From assembly GCA_944989445.1 (NCBI GenBank), contig CALYLW010000137.1, positions 564,134-628,133 of the forward strand: a stretch of 64,000 nucleotides of DNA, written 5' to 3'. The translations under genes and the position numbers were made by a program. This stretch comes from Ampullaceana balthica. Its lineage: Eukaryota > Mollusca > Gastropoda > Lymnaeidae. The notes below the pieces were generated by a model. That model worked only from the letters and a program-made list of their open reading frames with translations. It was not told where the DNA came from and searched no databases. Below are positions 34,150 to 45,154 of the stretch, piece by piece. Positions within the stretch are counted from its first letter, which is position 1; each line of letters begins with the position of its first letter.

Positions 34150-37100
34150 GGGGGTCCAGGAGTGAACAGACCCGGCTAATGACGGGGTCCAGGAGTGAAC
34201 AGACCAGGCTAATGACGGGGTCCAGGAGTGAACAGACCCGGCTAATGACGGGGTCCAGGAGTGAACAGACCCGGCTAATGACGGGGTCCAGGAGTGAACA
34301 GACCCGGCTAATGACGGGGTCCAGGAGTGAACAGACCCGGCTAATGACGGGGTCCAGGAGTGAACAGACCCGGCTAATGATGTGGTCGAGGAGTGAACAG
34401 ACCCGGCTAATGATGTGGTCGAGGAGTGAACAGACCCGGCTAATGACGGGGTCCAGGAGTGAACAGACCCGGCTAACGATGTGGTCCAGGAGTGAACAGA
34501 CCCGGCTAATGATGTGGTCCAGGAGTGAATAGACCCGGCTAATGATGTGGTCCAGGAGTGAACAGACCCGGCTAATGATGTTGTCCAGGAGTGAACAGAC
34601 CCGACTAATGACGGGGTCCAGGAGTGAACAAACCCGGCTAATGATGTGGTCCAGGAGTGAACAGACCCGGCTAATGATGTGGTCCAGGAGTGAACAGACC
34701 CGGCTAATGACGGAGTCCAGGAGTGAACAGACCCGGCTAATGACAGAGTCCAGGAGTGAACAGACCCGGCTAATGATGTGGTCCAGGAGTGAACAGACCC
34801 GGCTAATGATGGAGTCCAGGAGTGAACAGACCCGGCTAATGATGTGGTCCAGGAGTGTACAGACCCGGCTAATGATGTGGTCCAGGAGTGAACAGACCCG
34901 GCTAATGACGGAGTCCAGGAGTGAACAGACCCGGCTAATGATGTGGTCCAGGAGTGTACAGACCCGGCTAATGATGTGGTCCAGGAGTGAACAGACCCGG
35001 CTAATGACGGAGTCCAGGAGTGAACAGACCCGGCTAATGACGGAGTCCAGGAGTGAACAGACCCGGCTAATGATGTGGTCCAGGAGTGAACAGACCCGGC
35101 TAATGATGTGGTCCAGGAGTGAACAGACCCGGCTAATGATGGGGTCCAGGAGTGAACAGACCCAGCTAATGATGTGGTCCAGGAGTGAACAGACCCGGCT
35201 AATGATGTGGTCCAGGAGTGAACAGACCCGGCTAATGACGGGGTCCAGGAGTGAACAGACCCGGCTAATGACGGGGTCCAGGAGTGAACAGACCCGGCTA
35301 ATGATGTGGTCCAGGAGTGAACAGACCCGGCTAATGATGGGGTCCAGGAGTGAACAGACCCGGCTAATGATGGGGTCCAGGAGTGAACAGACCCGGCTAA
35401 TGATGGGGTCCAGGAGTGAACAGACCCGGCTAATGATGTGGTCCAGGAGTGAACAGACCCGGCTAATGATGTGGTCCAGGAGTGAACAGACCCGGCTAAT
35501 GATGGGGTCCAGGAGTGAACAGACCCGGCTAATGACGGGGTCCAGGAGTGAACAGACCCGGCTAATGACGGGGTCCAGGAGTGAACAGACCCGGCTAATG
35601 ATGTGGTCCAGGAGTGAACAGACCCGGCTAAAGACGGGGTCCAGGAGTGAACAGACCCGGCTAATGACGGGGTCCAGGAGTGAACAGACCCGGCTAATGA
35701 CGGGGTCCAGGAGTGTACAGACTCGGCTAATGACGGGGTCCAGGAGTGTACAGACCCGGCTAATGATGTGGTCCAGGAGTGAACAGACTCGGCTAATGAC
35801 GGGGTCCAGGAGTGTACAGACCCGGCTAATGACGGGGTCCAGGAGTGTACAGACTCGGCTAATGACGGGGTCCAGGAGTGTACAGACCCGGCTAATGACG
35901 GGGTCCAGGAGTGAACAGACTCGGCTAATGATGGGGTCCAGGAGTGTACAGACCCGGCTAATGACGGGGTCCAGGAGTGTACAGACTCGGCTAATGACGG
36001 GGTCCAGGAGTGAACAGACCCGGCTAATGACGGGGTCCAGGAGTGAACAGACCCGGCTAATGATGTGGTCCAGGAGTGAACAGACCCGGCTAAAGACGGG
36101 GTCCAGGAGTGAACAGACCCGGCTAATGACGGGGTCCAGGAGTGAACAGACCCGGCTAATGACGGGGTCCAGGAGTGTACAGACTCGGCTAATGACGGGG
36201 TCCAGGAGTGTACAGACCCGGCTAATGATGTGGTCCAGGAGTGAACAGACTCGGCTAATGACGGGGTCCAGGAGTGTACAGACCCGGCTAATGACGGGGT
36301 CCAGGAGTGTACAGACTCGGCTAATGACGGGGTCCAGGAGTGTACAGACCCGGCTAATGACGGGGTCCAGGAGTGAACAGACTCGGCTAATGATGGGGTC
36401 CAGGAGTGTACAGACCCGGCTAATGACGGGGTCCAGGAGTGTACAGACTCGGCTAATGACGGGGTCCAGGAGTGTACAGATCCGGCTAATGACGGGGTCC
36501 AGGAGTGAACAGACTCGGCTAATGATGGGGTCCAGGAGTGTACAGACCCGGCTAATGACGGGGTCCAGGAGCGTACAGACTCGGCTAATGACGGGGTCCA
36601 GGAGTGAACAGACCCGGCTAATGACGGGGTCCAGGAGTGAACAGACTCGGCTAATGACGGGGTCCAGGAGTGAACAGACCCGGCTAATGACGGGGTCCAG
36701 GAGTGAACAGACTCGGCTAATGACGGGGTCCAGGAGTGAACAGACCCGGCTAATGACGGGGTCCAGGAGTGAACAGACTCGGCTAATGACGGGGTCCAGG
36801 AGTGAACAGACTCGGCTAATGACGGGGTCCAGGAGTGAACAGACCCGGCTAATGACGGGGTCCAGGAGTGAACAGACTCGGCTAATGACGGGGTCCAGGA
36901 GTGAACAGACTCGGCTAATGACGGGGTCCAGGAGTGAACAGACCCGGCTAATGACGGGGTCCAGGAGTGAACAGACTCGGCTAATGACGGGGTCCAAGAG
37001 TGAACAGACTCGGCTAATGACGGGGTCCAGGAGTGAACAGACCCGGCTAATGACGGGGTCCAGGAGTGAACAGACTCGGCTAATGACGGGGTCCAGGAGT

Positions 37101-37715
37101 GAACAGACTCGGCTAATGACGGGGTCCAGGAGTGAACAGACCCGGCTAATGACGGGGTCCAGGAGTGAACAGACTCGGCTAATGACGGGGTCCAGGAGTG
37201 AACAGACTCGGCTAATGACGGGGTCCAGGAGTGAACAGACCCGGCTAATGACGGGGTCCAGGAGTGAACAGACTCGGCTAATGACGGGGTCCAGGAGTGA
37301 ACAGACCCGGCTAATGACGGGGTCCAGGAGTGAACAGACTCGGCTAATGACGGGGTCCAGGAGTGAACAGACCCGGCTAATGATGTGGTCCAGGAGTGAA
37401 CAGACCCGGCTAATGACGGGGTCCAGGAGTGAACAGACCCAGCTAATGACGGGGTCCAGGAGTGAACAGACCCGGCTAATGACGGGGTCCAGGAGTGAAC
37501 AGACCCGGCTAATGACGGGGTCCAGGAGTGAACAGACCCGGCTAATGATGTGGTCCAGGAGTGAACAGACCCGGCTAATGACGGGGTCCAGGAGTGAACA
37601 GACCCAGCTAATGACGGGGTCCAGGAGTGAACAGACCCGGCTAATGACGGGGTCCAGGAGTGAACAGACCCGGCTAATGACGGGGTCCAGGAGTGAACAG
37701 ACCCGGCTAATGACC
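34150..37715. repeat. 33-bp minisatellite array, about 108 copies, 462-bp higher-order repeat
   Basis: The unit is 'ggggtccaggagtgaacaga' followed by cccggctaatgac. Main variants are gacgggg/gatgtgg, gaacag/gtacag and cccgg/ctcgg. The rare 'taaagacgggg' unit occurs at 35629 and 36091, exactly 462 bp (14 units) apart, with identical variant order around it. The right third (36600-37715) is the most uniform. Since 33 bp equals 11 codons, frames stay open on both strands (up to 1242 codons). Differences are a mix of synonymous and non-synonymous changes in every frame, so no frame looks selected. Confidence 0.97.
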
Positions 37716-37839
37716 TAGGTAACGTGAGTATACTTAACGGAGTTTCAGCTGGGAGGATGGGACTTGAGGGACACGATGACATCACCAACATGACACCTTG
37801 TCCCCCACACCATCAAACACATATTTTACGCCAACAGGT

Positions 37840-38500
37840 TCACACTGACACCACAAAAGAAAACAACAGATTCACACTGACACCACAACAAAACAACAGA
37901 TTCACACTGACACCACAACAAAACAACAGATCCACACCAACACCGACACCACAACAAAACACCAGATCAGCACCGACAACACAACAAAACAACAGATCAG
38001 CACCTAAACCACAACAAAACAACAGATCAGCACCAACACCGACAAAACAACAAAACATCTGATCCACTTCGACACAACAAAACAATAGATCAGCACCGAC
38101 AACAAAACAACAGATCAGCACCGACACCGACAACACAACAAAACAACAGATCCACACTGACACCACAACAAAACAACATATCAGCACCGACACCGACAAA
38201 ACAACAAAACATCTGATCCACATCGACACAACAAAACAACAGATCAGCACCGACAACAAAACAACAGATCAGCACCGACACCGACACAACAACAAAACAA
38301 CATATCAGCACCGACAACAAAACAACAGATCAGCACCGACAACAAAACAACATATCAGCACCGACACCGACACCACAACAAAACAACATATCAGCACCGA
38401 CAACAAAACAACAGATCAGCACCGACAACAAAACAACATATCAGCACCGACACCGACACCACAACAAAACAACAACCGATCCACACCGACTCCACAACAA
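37840..38500. repeat. Compound A/C-rich repeat with variable unit
   Basis: Words 'acaacaaaacaacagatca' and gcaccgacacc recur with units of about 24-36 bp, so no strict period holds. The minus strand reads as cysteine/valine-rich ORFs that are artefacts. Confidence 0.88.
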
Positions 38501-38698
38501 AAACAATTTACAAATCAAGCAAGTAAATTCTGTGGTTAAAAAAAAATCATTAAAGGTCCATCATACCTTGCGAGCACGTGATAAGAGTTTACAGCATATG
38601 CCTGCAGTTTAAAACATATTGCCCCCATAAACCATTGCCCCCCCCCACACGCACACACGCAGATTTATGGGTGCCTCAGAGACGTTTATTGGGGACAA

Positions 38699-39022
38699 TC
38701 TGAACACATCTGAACGGTGGACATCTGCGCTGATGTTAACACATCTGAACGGTGGACATCTGTGCTGATGTTAACACATCTGAACGGCGGACATCTGTGC
38801 TGATGTTAACACATCTGAACGGTGGACATCTGTGCTGATGTTAACGCATCTGAACGGTGGACATCTGTGCTGATGTTAACACATCTGAACGGTGGACATC
38901 TGTGCTGATGTTAACACATCTGAACGGTGGACATCTGTGCTGATGTTAACACACCTGAACGGTGGACATCTGTGCTGATGTTAACACACCTGAACGGTGG
39001 ACATCTGTGCTGATGTTAACGT
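38699..39022. repeat. 35-bp minisatellite array, about 9 copies
   Basis: Units of 'aacacatctgaacggtggac' plus atctgtgctgatgtt. Copies are almost identical, with only single-base changes (acgcatc, acacacc, cggcgg). Confidence 0.95.
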
Positions 39023-39051
39023 CCAAGTTTAATGGGTTGTTGTAAGGTGTG

Positions 39052-39383
39052 GGTGACAAGTGTCCTGGTGACAAGTGTCCTGGTGACAAGTGTCCTGGTG
39101 ACAAGTGTCCTGGTGACAAGTGACCTGGTGACAACTGTCCTGGTGACAACTGTCCTGGTGACAAGTGTCCTGGTGACAAGTGTCCTGGTGACAAGTGTCC
39201 TGGTGACAAGTGTCCTGGTGACAAGTGTCCTGGTGACAAGTGTCCTGGTGACAAGTGTCCTGGTGACAAGTGTCCTGGTGACAAGTGTCCTGGTGACAAG
39301 TGTCCTGGTGACAAGTGACCTGGTGACAACTGTCCTGGTGACAACTGTCCTGGTGACAAGTGTCCTGGTGACAAGTGTCCTGG
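39052..39383. repeat. 15-bp array, 22 copies, 195-bp higher-order repeat
   Basis: Unit 'tgtcctggtgacaag'. A variant block (tgacctgg, then acaactg twice) occurs at 39121 and again at 39316, 195 bp (13 units) apart. Six or more ORFs of pentapeptide repeats result because 15 bp equals 5 codons. Confidence 0.96.
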
Positions 39384-39394
39384 GGTCTCGAGGT

Positions 39395-39683
39395 GTCAAA
39401 GAGAGAGACAAAGACAGAGGGAGTGAGACAAACAGAGAGAGAGAGAGACACACACACACACAGAAAGAGTGAGGGAGAGATAGGGGAGACAGAGAAAGAC
39501 AAAGAGGGTGACAAACACAGAGAGAAATACCGCTATAGAGAGGCAGAGAGAGAGATGGAAACAGAAATAGAGAGAGAGATGGGGGGGGGGATGAAAGTTA
39601 AAGAGAAAGTTTGAAACAAAGATATTGAGAGGAAGAAGAGGAAATTTTTTAAGACGGGGAGAGAGGGGAAATGTAAATTAGAT

Positions 39684-39779
<96 letters not shown>

Positions 39780-39780
39780 G
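39395..39780. repeat. GA-rich low-complexity tract with (GA)n
   Basis: Purine-rich from 39395, with nearly pure (GA)n at about 39688-39778. Confidence 0.92.
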
Positions 39781-39784
39781 CGGA

Positions 39785-40515
39785 AAAGATTTGTAGAGAT
39801 CGAAGGAATAAAGAATGCAGATAGAACAAGTTTAAAATCCGGGAAAATGCAACTACATAATATTTATTATTAAAAAAAAGTAACATTCTGCAAACTCCAA
39901 ACTTGTACGGCTACATAAACAAAACTTATATCACTTGTCTAGAAAGTCGCATTTAAATAACCACAAAATTACTCTGAAGAAATGAATGATTTTTTTTTGT
40001 GTTTAATTGCAAAAGATTCTACCTTCTGATTTTCTTGACAAAAAAACAAAAACAACAACAAATATCATTAATAGTGACGATGTTTTTAGGAGTCACATTT
40101 CTCAGCGTTAATGGATTACCATCGGGGGATTTCACAATGTTAACACCTTTAAAGCCCTTTCTTGTTATGTCCCATGTCGCAAAGACCCACTATTTAAGTG
40201 TCCATGGTTCCTGTGGCACCTTAGGACGGTGGTGACGTCGCGAGGCAGCTGGACATTGTTTCACACCAAATGAAAGAACGGGGCAGCGCACTGATGAACA
40301 CCAGGCGCGGCGAGATGAAAGAGGTGTGTTTACGTGGACCCTACCACGAGATGCACATTTGCTGTAACGCTGGACGCCTGTAATGCGTTTAGAGACTCGC
40401 GTCTGGAAGCAGTTCTCGCGGCTGAGTAGAGCCACGTGGTGGGGGGAATGTTCCCCAGCCTTGTTTCTCTGGCAGAGGAGACCGGGTAAACAAGAGACCT
40501 TGGGTGGTGGGCCGG
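39785..40515. other. Unique non-coding stretch
   Basis: AT-rich to 40180, then GC-balanced sequence up to the next array. No recognisable gene. ORFs entering from the right are extensions of the 24-bp array. Confidence 0.4.
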
Positions 40516-40518
40516 CAC

Positions 40519-41015
40519 GAGGGGAGTACATGGGAGAAAGAAAGGAGGAATACATGGGAGATAGAGAGGAGGAGTACAAGGGAGATAGAGAGGAGGAGTG
40601 CACGGGAGATAGAGAGGAGGAGTGCATGGCAGATAGAGAGGAGGAGTGCATGGCAGATAGAGAGGAGGAGTGCATGGGAGATAGGAGGAGTGCATGGGAG
40701 ATAGAGAGGAGGAGTACAAGGGAGATAGAGAGGAGGAGTACAAGGGAGATAGAGAGGAGGAGTAGATGGGAGATAGAGAGGAGGAGTACAAGGGAGATAG
40801 AGAGGAGGAGTGCACGGGAGATAGAGAGGAGGAGTGCATGGCAGATAGAGAGGAGGAGTGCATGGGAGATAGGAGGAGTGCATGGGAGATAGAGAGGAGG
40901 AGTACATGGGAGATAGAGAGGAGGAGTACATGGGAGATAGAGAGGAGGAGTAGATGGGAGATAGAGAGGAGTACATGGGAGATAGAGAGGAGTACATGGG
41001 AGATAGCGAGGAGGG
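40519..41015. repeat. 24-bp minisatellite array, about 20 copies
   Basis: Units of 'gagaggaggagtacatggga' plus gata. Variants are gtgcatgg, gtgcacgg and gtacaagg. A shortened unit (gataggagg) appears at two places. Because 24 bp equals 8 codons, both strands carry artefactual ORFs. Confidence 0.94.
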
Positions 41016-41127
41016 AGAGGGTTGTTTGGGAGGAAGAGAAAGAGAAAGAAGGAGTTAGTGGTGTTGAGGGAGGATGGTGTAGTTTGAGGGTGTGTACGTT
41101 GGTGATGTGGAGATGTGTGGTGTTGGT

Positions 41128-41373
41128 GTAATGTGTAGTGTGGTAGTGTAGAGGATTGTGGTAGTCGGATGCATTGGTGTGTGGTGTTGGTGTGAGTGAT
41201 TTTGTAACGTGTTGTGTGGCTGTGTAGATGATTGTGGTAGTTAGTCTGATGCAGTGGTGTGTGATGTTGGTGTGACGTGGTGGTGTAATGTGTTGTGTGG
41301 CAGTGTAGAGGATTGTGGTAGTTAGTCGGATGCAGTGGTGTGTGATGTTGGTGTGACGTGGTGGCGTAATGCT
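41128..41373. repeat. GT-rich ~82-bp tandem repeat, 3 copies
   Basis: Three copies of a unit with 'gtgtagaggattgtggtag', 'gatgcagtggtgtgtga' and ttggtgtgacgtgg. They start near 41128, 41211 and 41293. Confidence 0.85.
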
Positions 41374-41452
41374 TAAGTATTTTAAGTCACGTGGTATTAT
41401 GGCGAGTGGATATTCGATACCATGTTGTATGGTGTGTGAACGCTGTATTGTG

Positions 41453-41612
41453 CAGAGGCGTAGCTTTGATATTTTTCAACCAAGAAAAAAACGATCAACT
41501 GTCAAGTTGATACAATACTCTTGTTCACTTATTGCATCGTGATGTTATAAGCCTAATTATGGCGCCTAAGACAGATGTACGCATCTTCCCCACACCCTTC
41601 GCTGCGCCACTG
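41453..41612. mobile_element. hAT MITE, 160 bp, same end type as 875-3211
   Basis: The left end is CAGAGGCGTAGC; the reverse complement of the right end is CAGTGGCGCAGCGAAGGG. The flanks gtattgtg and gtatggct agree in only 5 of 8 bases, so the duplication is decayed or absent. The ends are clearly of the CAGTGGCGTAGC family. Confidence 0.6.
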
Positions 41613-41849
41613 GTATGGCTTGTTGCTGGGTGCGTGCATTGCTTAGTGCTAGGGGGTATGATATGTGGTGGTAAGAAAGTTGGCGATGATGCACGTAAGA
41701 AGGTAAAAAAGTTCTTGAGGTGTGTGTGTCTGTATAAGGGGAAAAGATTTGATTCGAAAGATATATTTTTGTATTCGATCATTTAAAAAAAAATTGTTTC
41801 ATTTATTTGTTTCACCACAAATTTCCGGTTCTCGCCAAGTCAACTAAGT

Positions 41850-42130
41850 CCGCATCATCCACCACGACGGGCCGTTGCGCCGGTTAACGAATGGCTCTCT
41901 TAATCACCCCTGGCATTCTCCTCATCACCAACACGGCCTGATCACGCCTTTGAGGAGGCGGCTTGATGGCGCAGACGGCTAATCAAAGCCGACACGGCAC
42001 GCTGGTCTAGCAGGATTGATGCCAGCTCCTACCTGTCATAACACGCGCTAGGCCGTCACTTTGATGCGGGCCCGGGGCCCGGGCGACTTCCCGCACTGCT
42101 CATGCGCACCCGAGTTATGACACGGCGCGT
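41850..42130. promoter_or_regulatory. GC-balanced unique block with TCF/LEF-type sites
   Basis: Contains ATCAAAG at 41992-41998 and its inverse CTTTGAT at 42059-42065, with CCTTTGAGG near 41947. The GC-palindromic string GGGCCCGGGGCCCGGGC lies at about 42068-42084. No ORF of note. Possible enhancer or CpG-rich element, inferred from motifs only. Confidence 0.25.
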
Positions 42131-42352
42131 ACTTGCCTCAAACAACATCACACACACACACAAACACTTTCCCAAGAGCATAGCTCCAGTGTTGTAGGAG
42201 ACTCGGTGCGCGTGGAGTCAGAGTTAATTAGCCTCGTCGGAGATTTTCTCCTGGTATACGTCATCGCGATTCGCCTCATTGACGTCACATGTGACAGAGG
42301 ATCCGTGATTTATTGTTATTGTTTCTGAGAGGCTTGATCTCTCAATTTTTAT

Positions 42353-42355
<3 letters not shown>

Positions 42356-42400
<45 letters not shown>

Positions 42401-42498
42401 CCCTTCATACTTCATCTCTCCCCATCTCTCTCGATCTCTCTCTCTCTCTCTTTACCGGTGTGTATATGTATATATAATATATATATATATATATATAT
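42356..42498. repeat. CT and TA microsatellites
   Basis: (CT)n at 42356-42452 with interruptions, then (TA)n up to 42498. The TA run abuts the hAT element that follows. Confidence 0.95.
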
Positions 42499-42621
42499 TA
42501 GGGCTGTTATCGATTAATTTAAATTTAATCGTTAGCTTTTGAAAAATTATCGACTAATTAATCGATAATTTCGATTAAAGCCAAAAATAGAAATTTATTA
42601 CGTCATAAAACTGATAATTTC

Positions 42622-42780
42622 TCACGGACATTGAAAAATGACAATGTGTTGATATTTGACCGGATGTTTGTGCTGAAGGTGGTACGTCGGCGATGTATTT
42701 GATCCTTTAAAAGAGAATTGTTTATGGCAGTGAACACAGTAAACTTTTTCACCATCTTCGACTTTGCCATCCGCAGTTAA
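42622..42780 (-). pseudogene. BED-type zinc finger fragment of a hAT transposase
   Basis: The minus frame from 42780 to a stop at 42622-42624 reads ...GEKVYCVHCHKQFSF, then a Ser/Thr-rich link, then YHLQHKHP. The Cx2C pair and the HxxxH pair after 'YHLQ' are the four zinc ligands of a BED finger, the DNA-binding domain at the N-terminus of many hAT transposases. The frame ends right after the finger and no catalytic domain follows within the element, so it is a truncated relic. Confidence 0.8.
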
Positions 42781-42849
42781 GCTTAATAAAAAATTTTTTG
42801 CTCAACTTTCTAGTTATGTGTTTAAATTTAACTGCGCTGATGCTTTCAG

Positions 42850-43028
42850 CAGGGCCGTCTTAACGCATAGGCCCGTTGGGCATTTGCCTGGGGGCCCACG
42901 AGCATATGGGCCCCATGGGAATATCTTTATTTATATATATTATGTATATTCATTTTTTATTCCTGCGGGGGAAGGGCCCAACACTATTTCTTTGCCCGGG
43001 GGCCCAAAATGGTGTAAAGACGGATCTG
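42850..43028. mobile_element. hAT MITE nested inside the 42499-43300 element
   Basis: The left end is CAGGGCCGTCTT; the reverse complement of the right end is CAGATCCGTCTT. The flanks gctttcag (42842-42849) and gctgtcag (43029-43036) agree in 7 of 8 bases. The interior has ggggccca-type blocks near both ends. It must have inserted after the host element. Confidence 0.82.
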
Positions 43029-43609
43029 GCTGTCAGCCATTTTATAGTTGACGTCTGCCGGTCAACATATATTAATAAAATAAATTTTAATATTAAGCGG
43101 GAGATGTTTGTACGTAAAAAAATATATATATTATTATTAATTATTAATAATTTATTATTTATTACTAAAAATTTTAAAACATATTATAAATATTTTCTTA
43201 AATTTTAATCAAATTTTTATCGATTAAAATTATTTTATATTTAATCGATACAAATTTTAACGATTAATCGAGAAATTAATCCATAATTTCCGCAGCCCTA
43301 TATATATATATAAAATAGAAGCATTACCATAATGAGACATGACGTTTTTGGGTTTCAGAAAAGACAAACCCTATATAATGTTGACTTATTTTCCCAATCC
43401 AAGTAACTGGTTTCTTCGGGAAACCAGATCTTATGTTTAAAAACAAATTGTAAGATTTTAGTTAGAGAGTACTGATTTAAAAAGTACGTCATTGAAATGA
43501 CGAATATTGTGCCAGTTGAAAGGTCAAGTCAAAATTTAAGAAAAATAAGCGACAGGTAGAGGTGAAAGGGAGCTAGAGATTTTTTGTTTTTAAACAAGAT
43601 GATATAGAT

Positions 43610-43726
43610 AGAGAGGAAGATAGAGAGAGAGAGAGAGGGGGAGAGAAAGAGAGAGAGAGAGAGACAGAGAGAGAGAGAGTTCACTAGAAAGAAAGAAAAC
43701 GAGAGAGAGATAACACGATAGAGACC

Positions 43727-43762
<36 letters not shown>

Positions 43763-43931
43763 GGGGGACAGAGTGTTCACTAGAAAGAAAGAAAACGAGA
43801 GAGAGATAAAACGATAGAGATCGAGAGAGAGAGAGAGAAAGAGATCGAAAGAGAGCGAGAGAGAGAGGGAGACAGAGAGAGAGAGAGTTCACTAGAAAGA
43901 AAGAAAACGAGAGAGAGATAAAACGATAGAT

Positions 43932-44008
<77 letters not shown>

Positions 44009-44115
44009 AGTAGAAAGAAATAAAACGAGAGAGAGATAAAACGATAGAGATCGAGAGAGAGAGAGAGAGAAAGAGAGAGAAAGAGATCGAGAGAGAGAGA
44101 GAGAGAGAGAAAGAG

Positions 44116-44160
<45 letters not shown>

Positions 44161-44204
44161 ACTAGAAAGAAATAAAACGAGAGAGAGATAAAACGATAGA
44201 GATC

Positions 44205-44243
<39 letters not shown>

Positions 44244-44313
44244 TTCACTAGAAAGAAAGAACACGAGAGAGATAAAACGATAAATATTGAGAGAGAGAGA
44301 GAGAGAGAGAGAG

Positions 44314-44354
<41 letters not shown>

Positions 44355-44454
44355 GAAAGAAAGAGAGAGAGAGGTAGAGATCGAAAGAGAGAGAGAGAGA
44401 GAGAGACAAAGATAGAGAGAGAGAGATATCGAAAGAGAGAGAGAGATAGAGATC

Positions 44455-44488
<34 letters not shown>

Positions 44489-44695
44489 GAAAAAAGAGAG
44501 AGAGAGAGATAGAGATCGAAAGAGAGAGAGAGAGAGAAAGATAGAGAGAGAGACAGATATCGAAAGAGAGAGAGAGAGAGAGAGTTCGCTAGAAAGAAAG
44601 AAAACGAGAGAGAGATAGAAGGATAGAGATCGAAAGTGAGAGAGAGAGACAGACAGAGACAGACAGAGAGAGATAGAGAGAGAGATAGAACCGGG
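43610..44695. repeat. GA-rich array with embedded higher-order unit
   Basis: Mostly (GA)n, but a conserved island 'ttcactagaaagaaag', followed by aaaacgagagagagata and acgatagagatcg, recurs at 43680, 43776, 43888, 44006, 44158, 44244 and 44585. The spacing of about 86-150 bp (then a gap) shows tandem duplication of a longer unit, not simple slippage alone. Confidence 0.93.
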
Positions 44696-44699
44696 CGAA

Positions 44700-44965
44700 A
44701 ATAGGGTAGACTTAGTAGGAAGTATAGTAGTAATTCCTTGTTGAGATACTCTACACTCTACACGGTCATCCAGACATGTCGGTCAACCAGAGAATGCAAT
44801 AATTAAAGGACACTGTTGATTGCCACGTCCGGTCACGGTCGCCGTTTCGTCGCACCTGAGAACAATAATGCAATCGATTGTGATTTAATGACCCATGTCC
44901 GTTCAAGAGGACCACGACGCATGCGCCATGACCGATGGCATTACATGCTAATTAGTGATTTTACA
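44700..44965. other. Unique non-coding stretch
   Basis: Mixed sequence with no ORF or repeat. 'catgctaattagtg' at about 44945-44958 is a homeodomain-type word. Confidence 0.35.
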
Positions 44966-44971
44966 GCCCCT

Positions 44972-45151
44972 CAGTGGCGTAGCGAAGGGGAATAGCTGGT
45001 ATATATGCCCCCGGGGGCCAAAATGAGGCTTACAACGTCACATTATAAAACGTGGACAAGGGTATTAATAAACAATATAGAAGTGCCATGCGTCAATTTT
45101 ATAGATAGATTGTCCCCGTGCCCGTGCATCAAATATCTTAGCTAAGCCTCT
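44972..45151. mobile_element. hAT MITE, CAGTGGCGTAGC family, probable
   Basis: The left end is CAGTGGCGTAGCGAAGGGG followed by a CCCCCGGGGGCC block. The likely right end, reverse complemented, reads CAGAGGCTTAGCTAAG, similar to the left end of the 41453 copy. The flanks do not match, so either the duplication has decayed or the right boundary is misplaced. Confidence 0.5.
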
Positions 45152-45154
45152 GGA

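Larger units (their letters stand above)
42499..43300 (-). mobile_element. hAT element with BED-finger remnant, internally deleted
   Basis: The left end is TAGGGCTGTTATCGATTAAT; the reverse complement of the right end begins TAGGGCTGCGG and continues with ATTAATTTCTCGATTAATCG. Both subterminal regions are dense in ATCGATTAAT words. The element sits in (TA)n, so the 8-bp duplication cannot be told apart from the microsatellite. It carries a BED-type zinc-finger fragment on the minus strand and a nested MITE at 42850-43028. Confidence 0.85.

Noticed and set aside
34001..37791. ORFs of 998-1242 codons encoding 11-residue repeat proteins
   Set aside because: They are open on both strands and in several frames, follow the 33-bp array exactly, and show no codon-level constraint.
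44972..45151. Full hAT element extending far beyond 45151
   Set aside because: No further inverted CAGTGGCG-type end occurs nearby on the right, so only a small MITE with a weak right end is supported.
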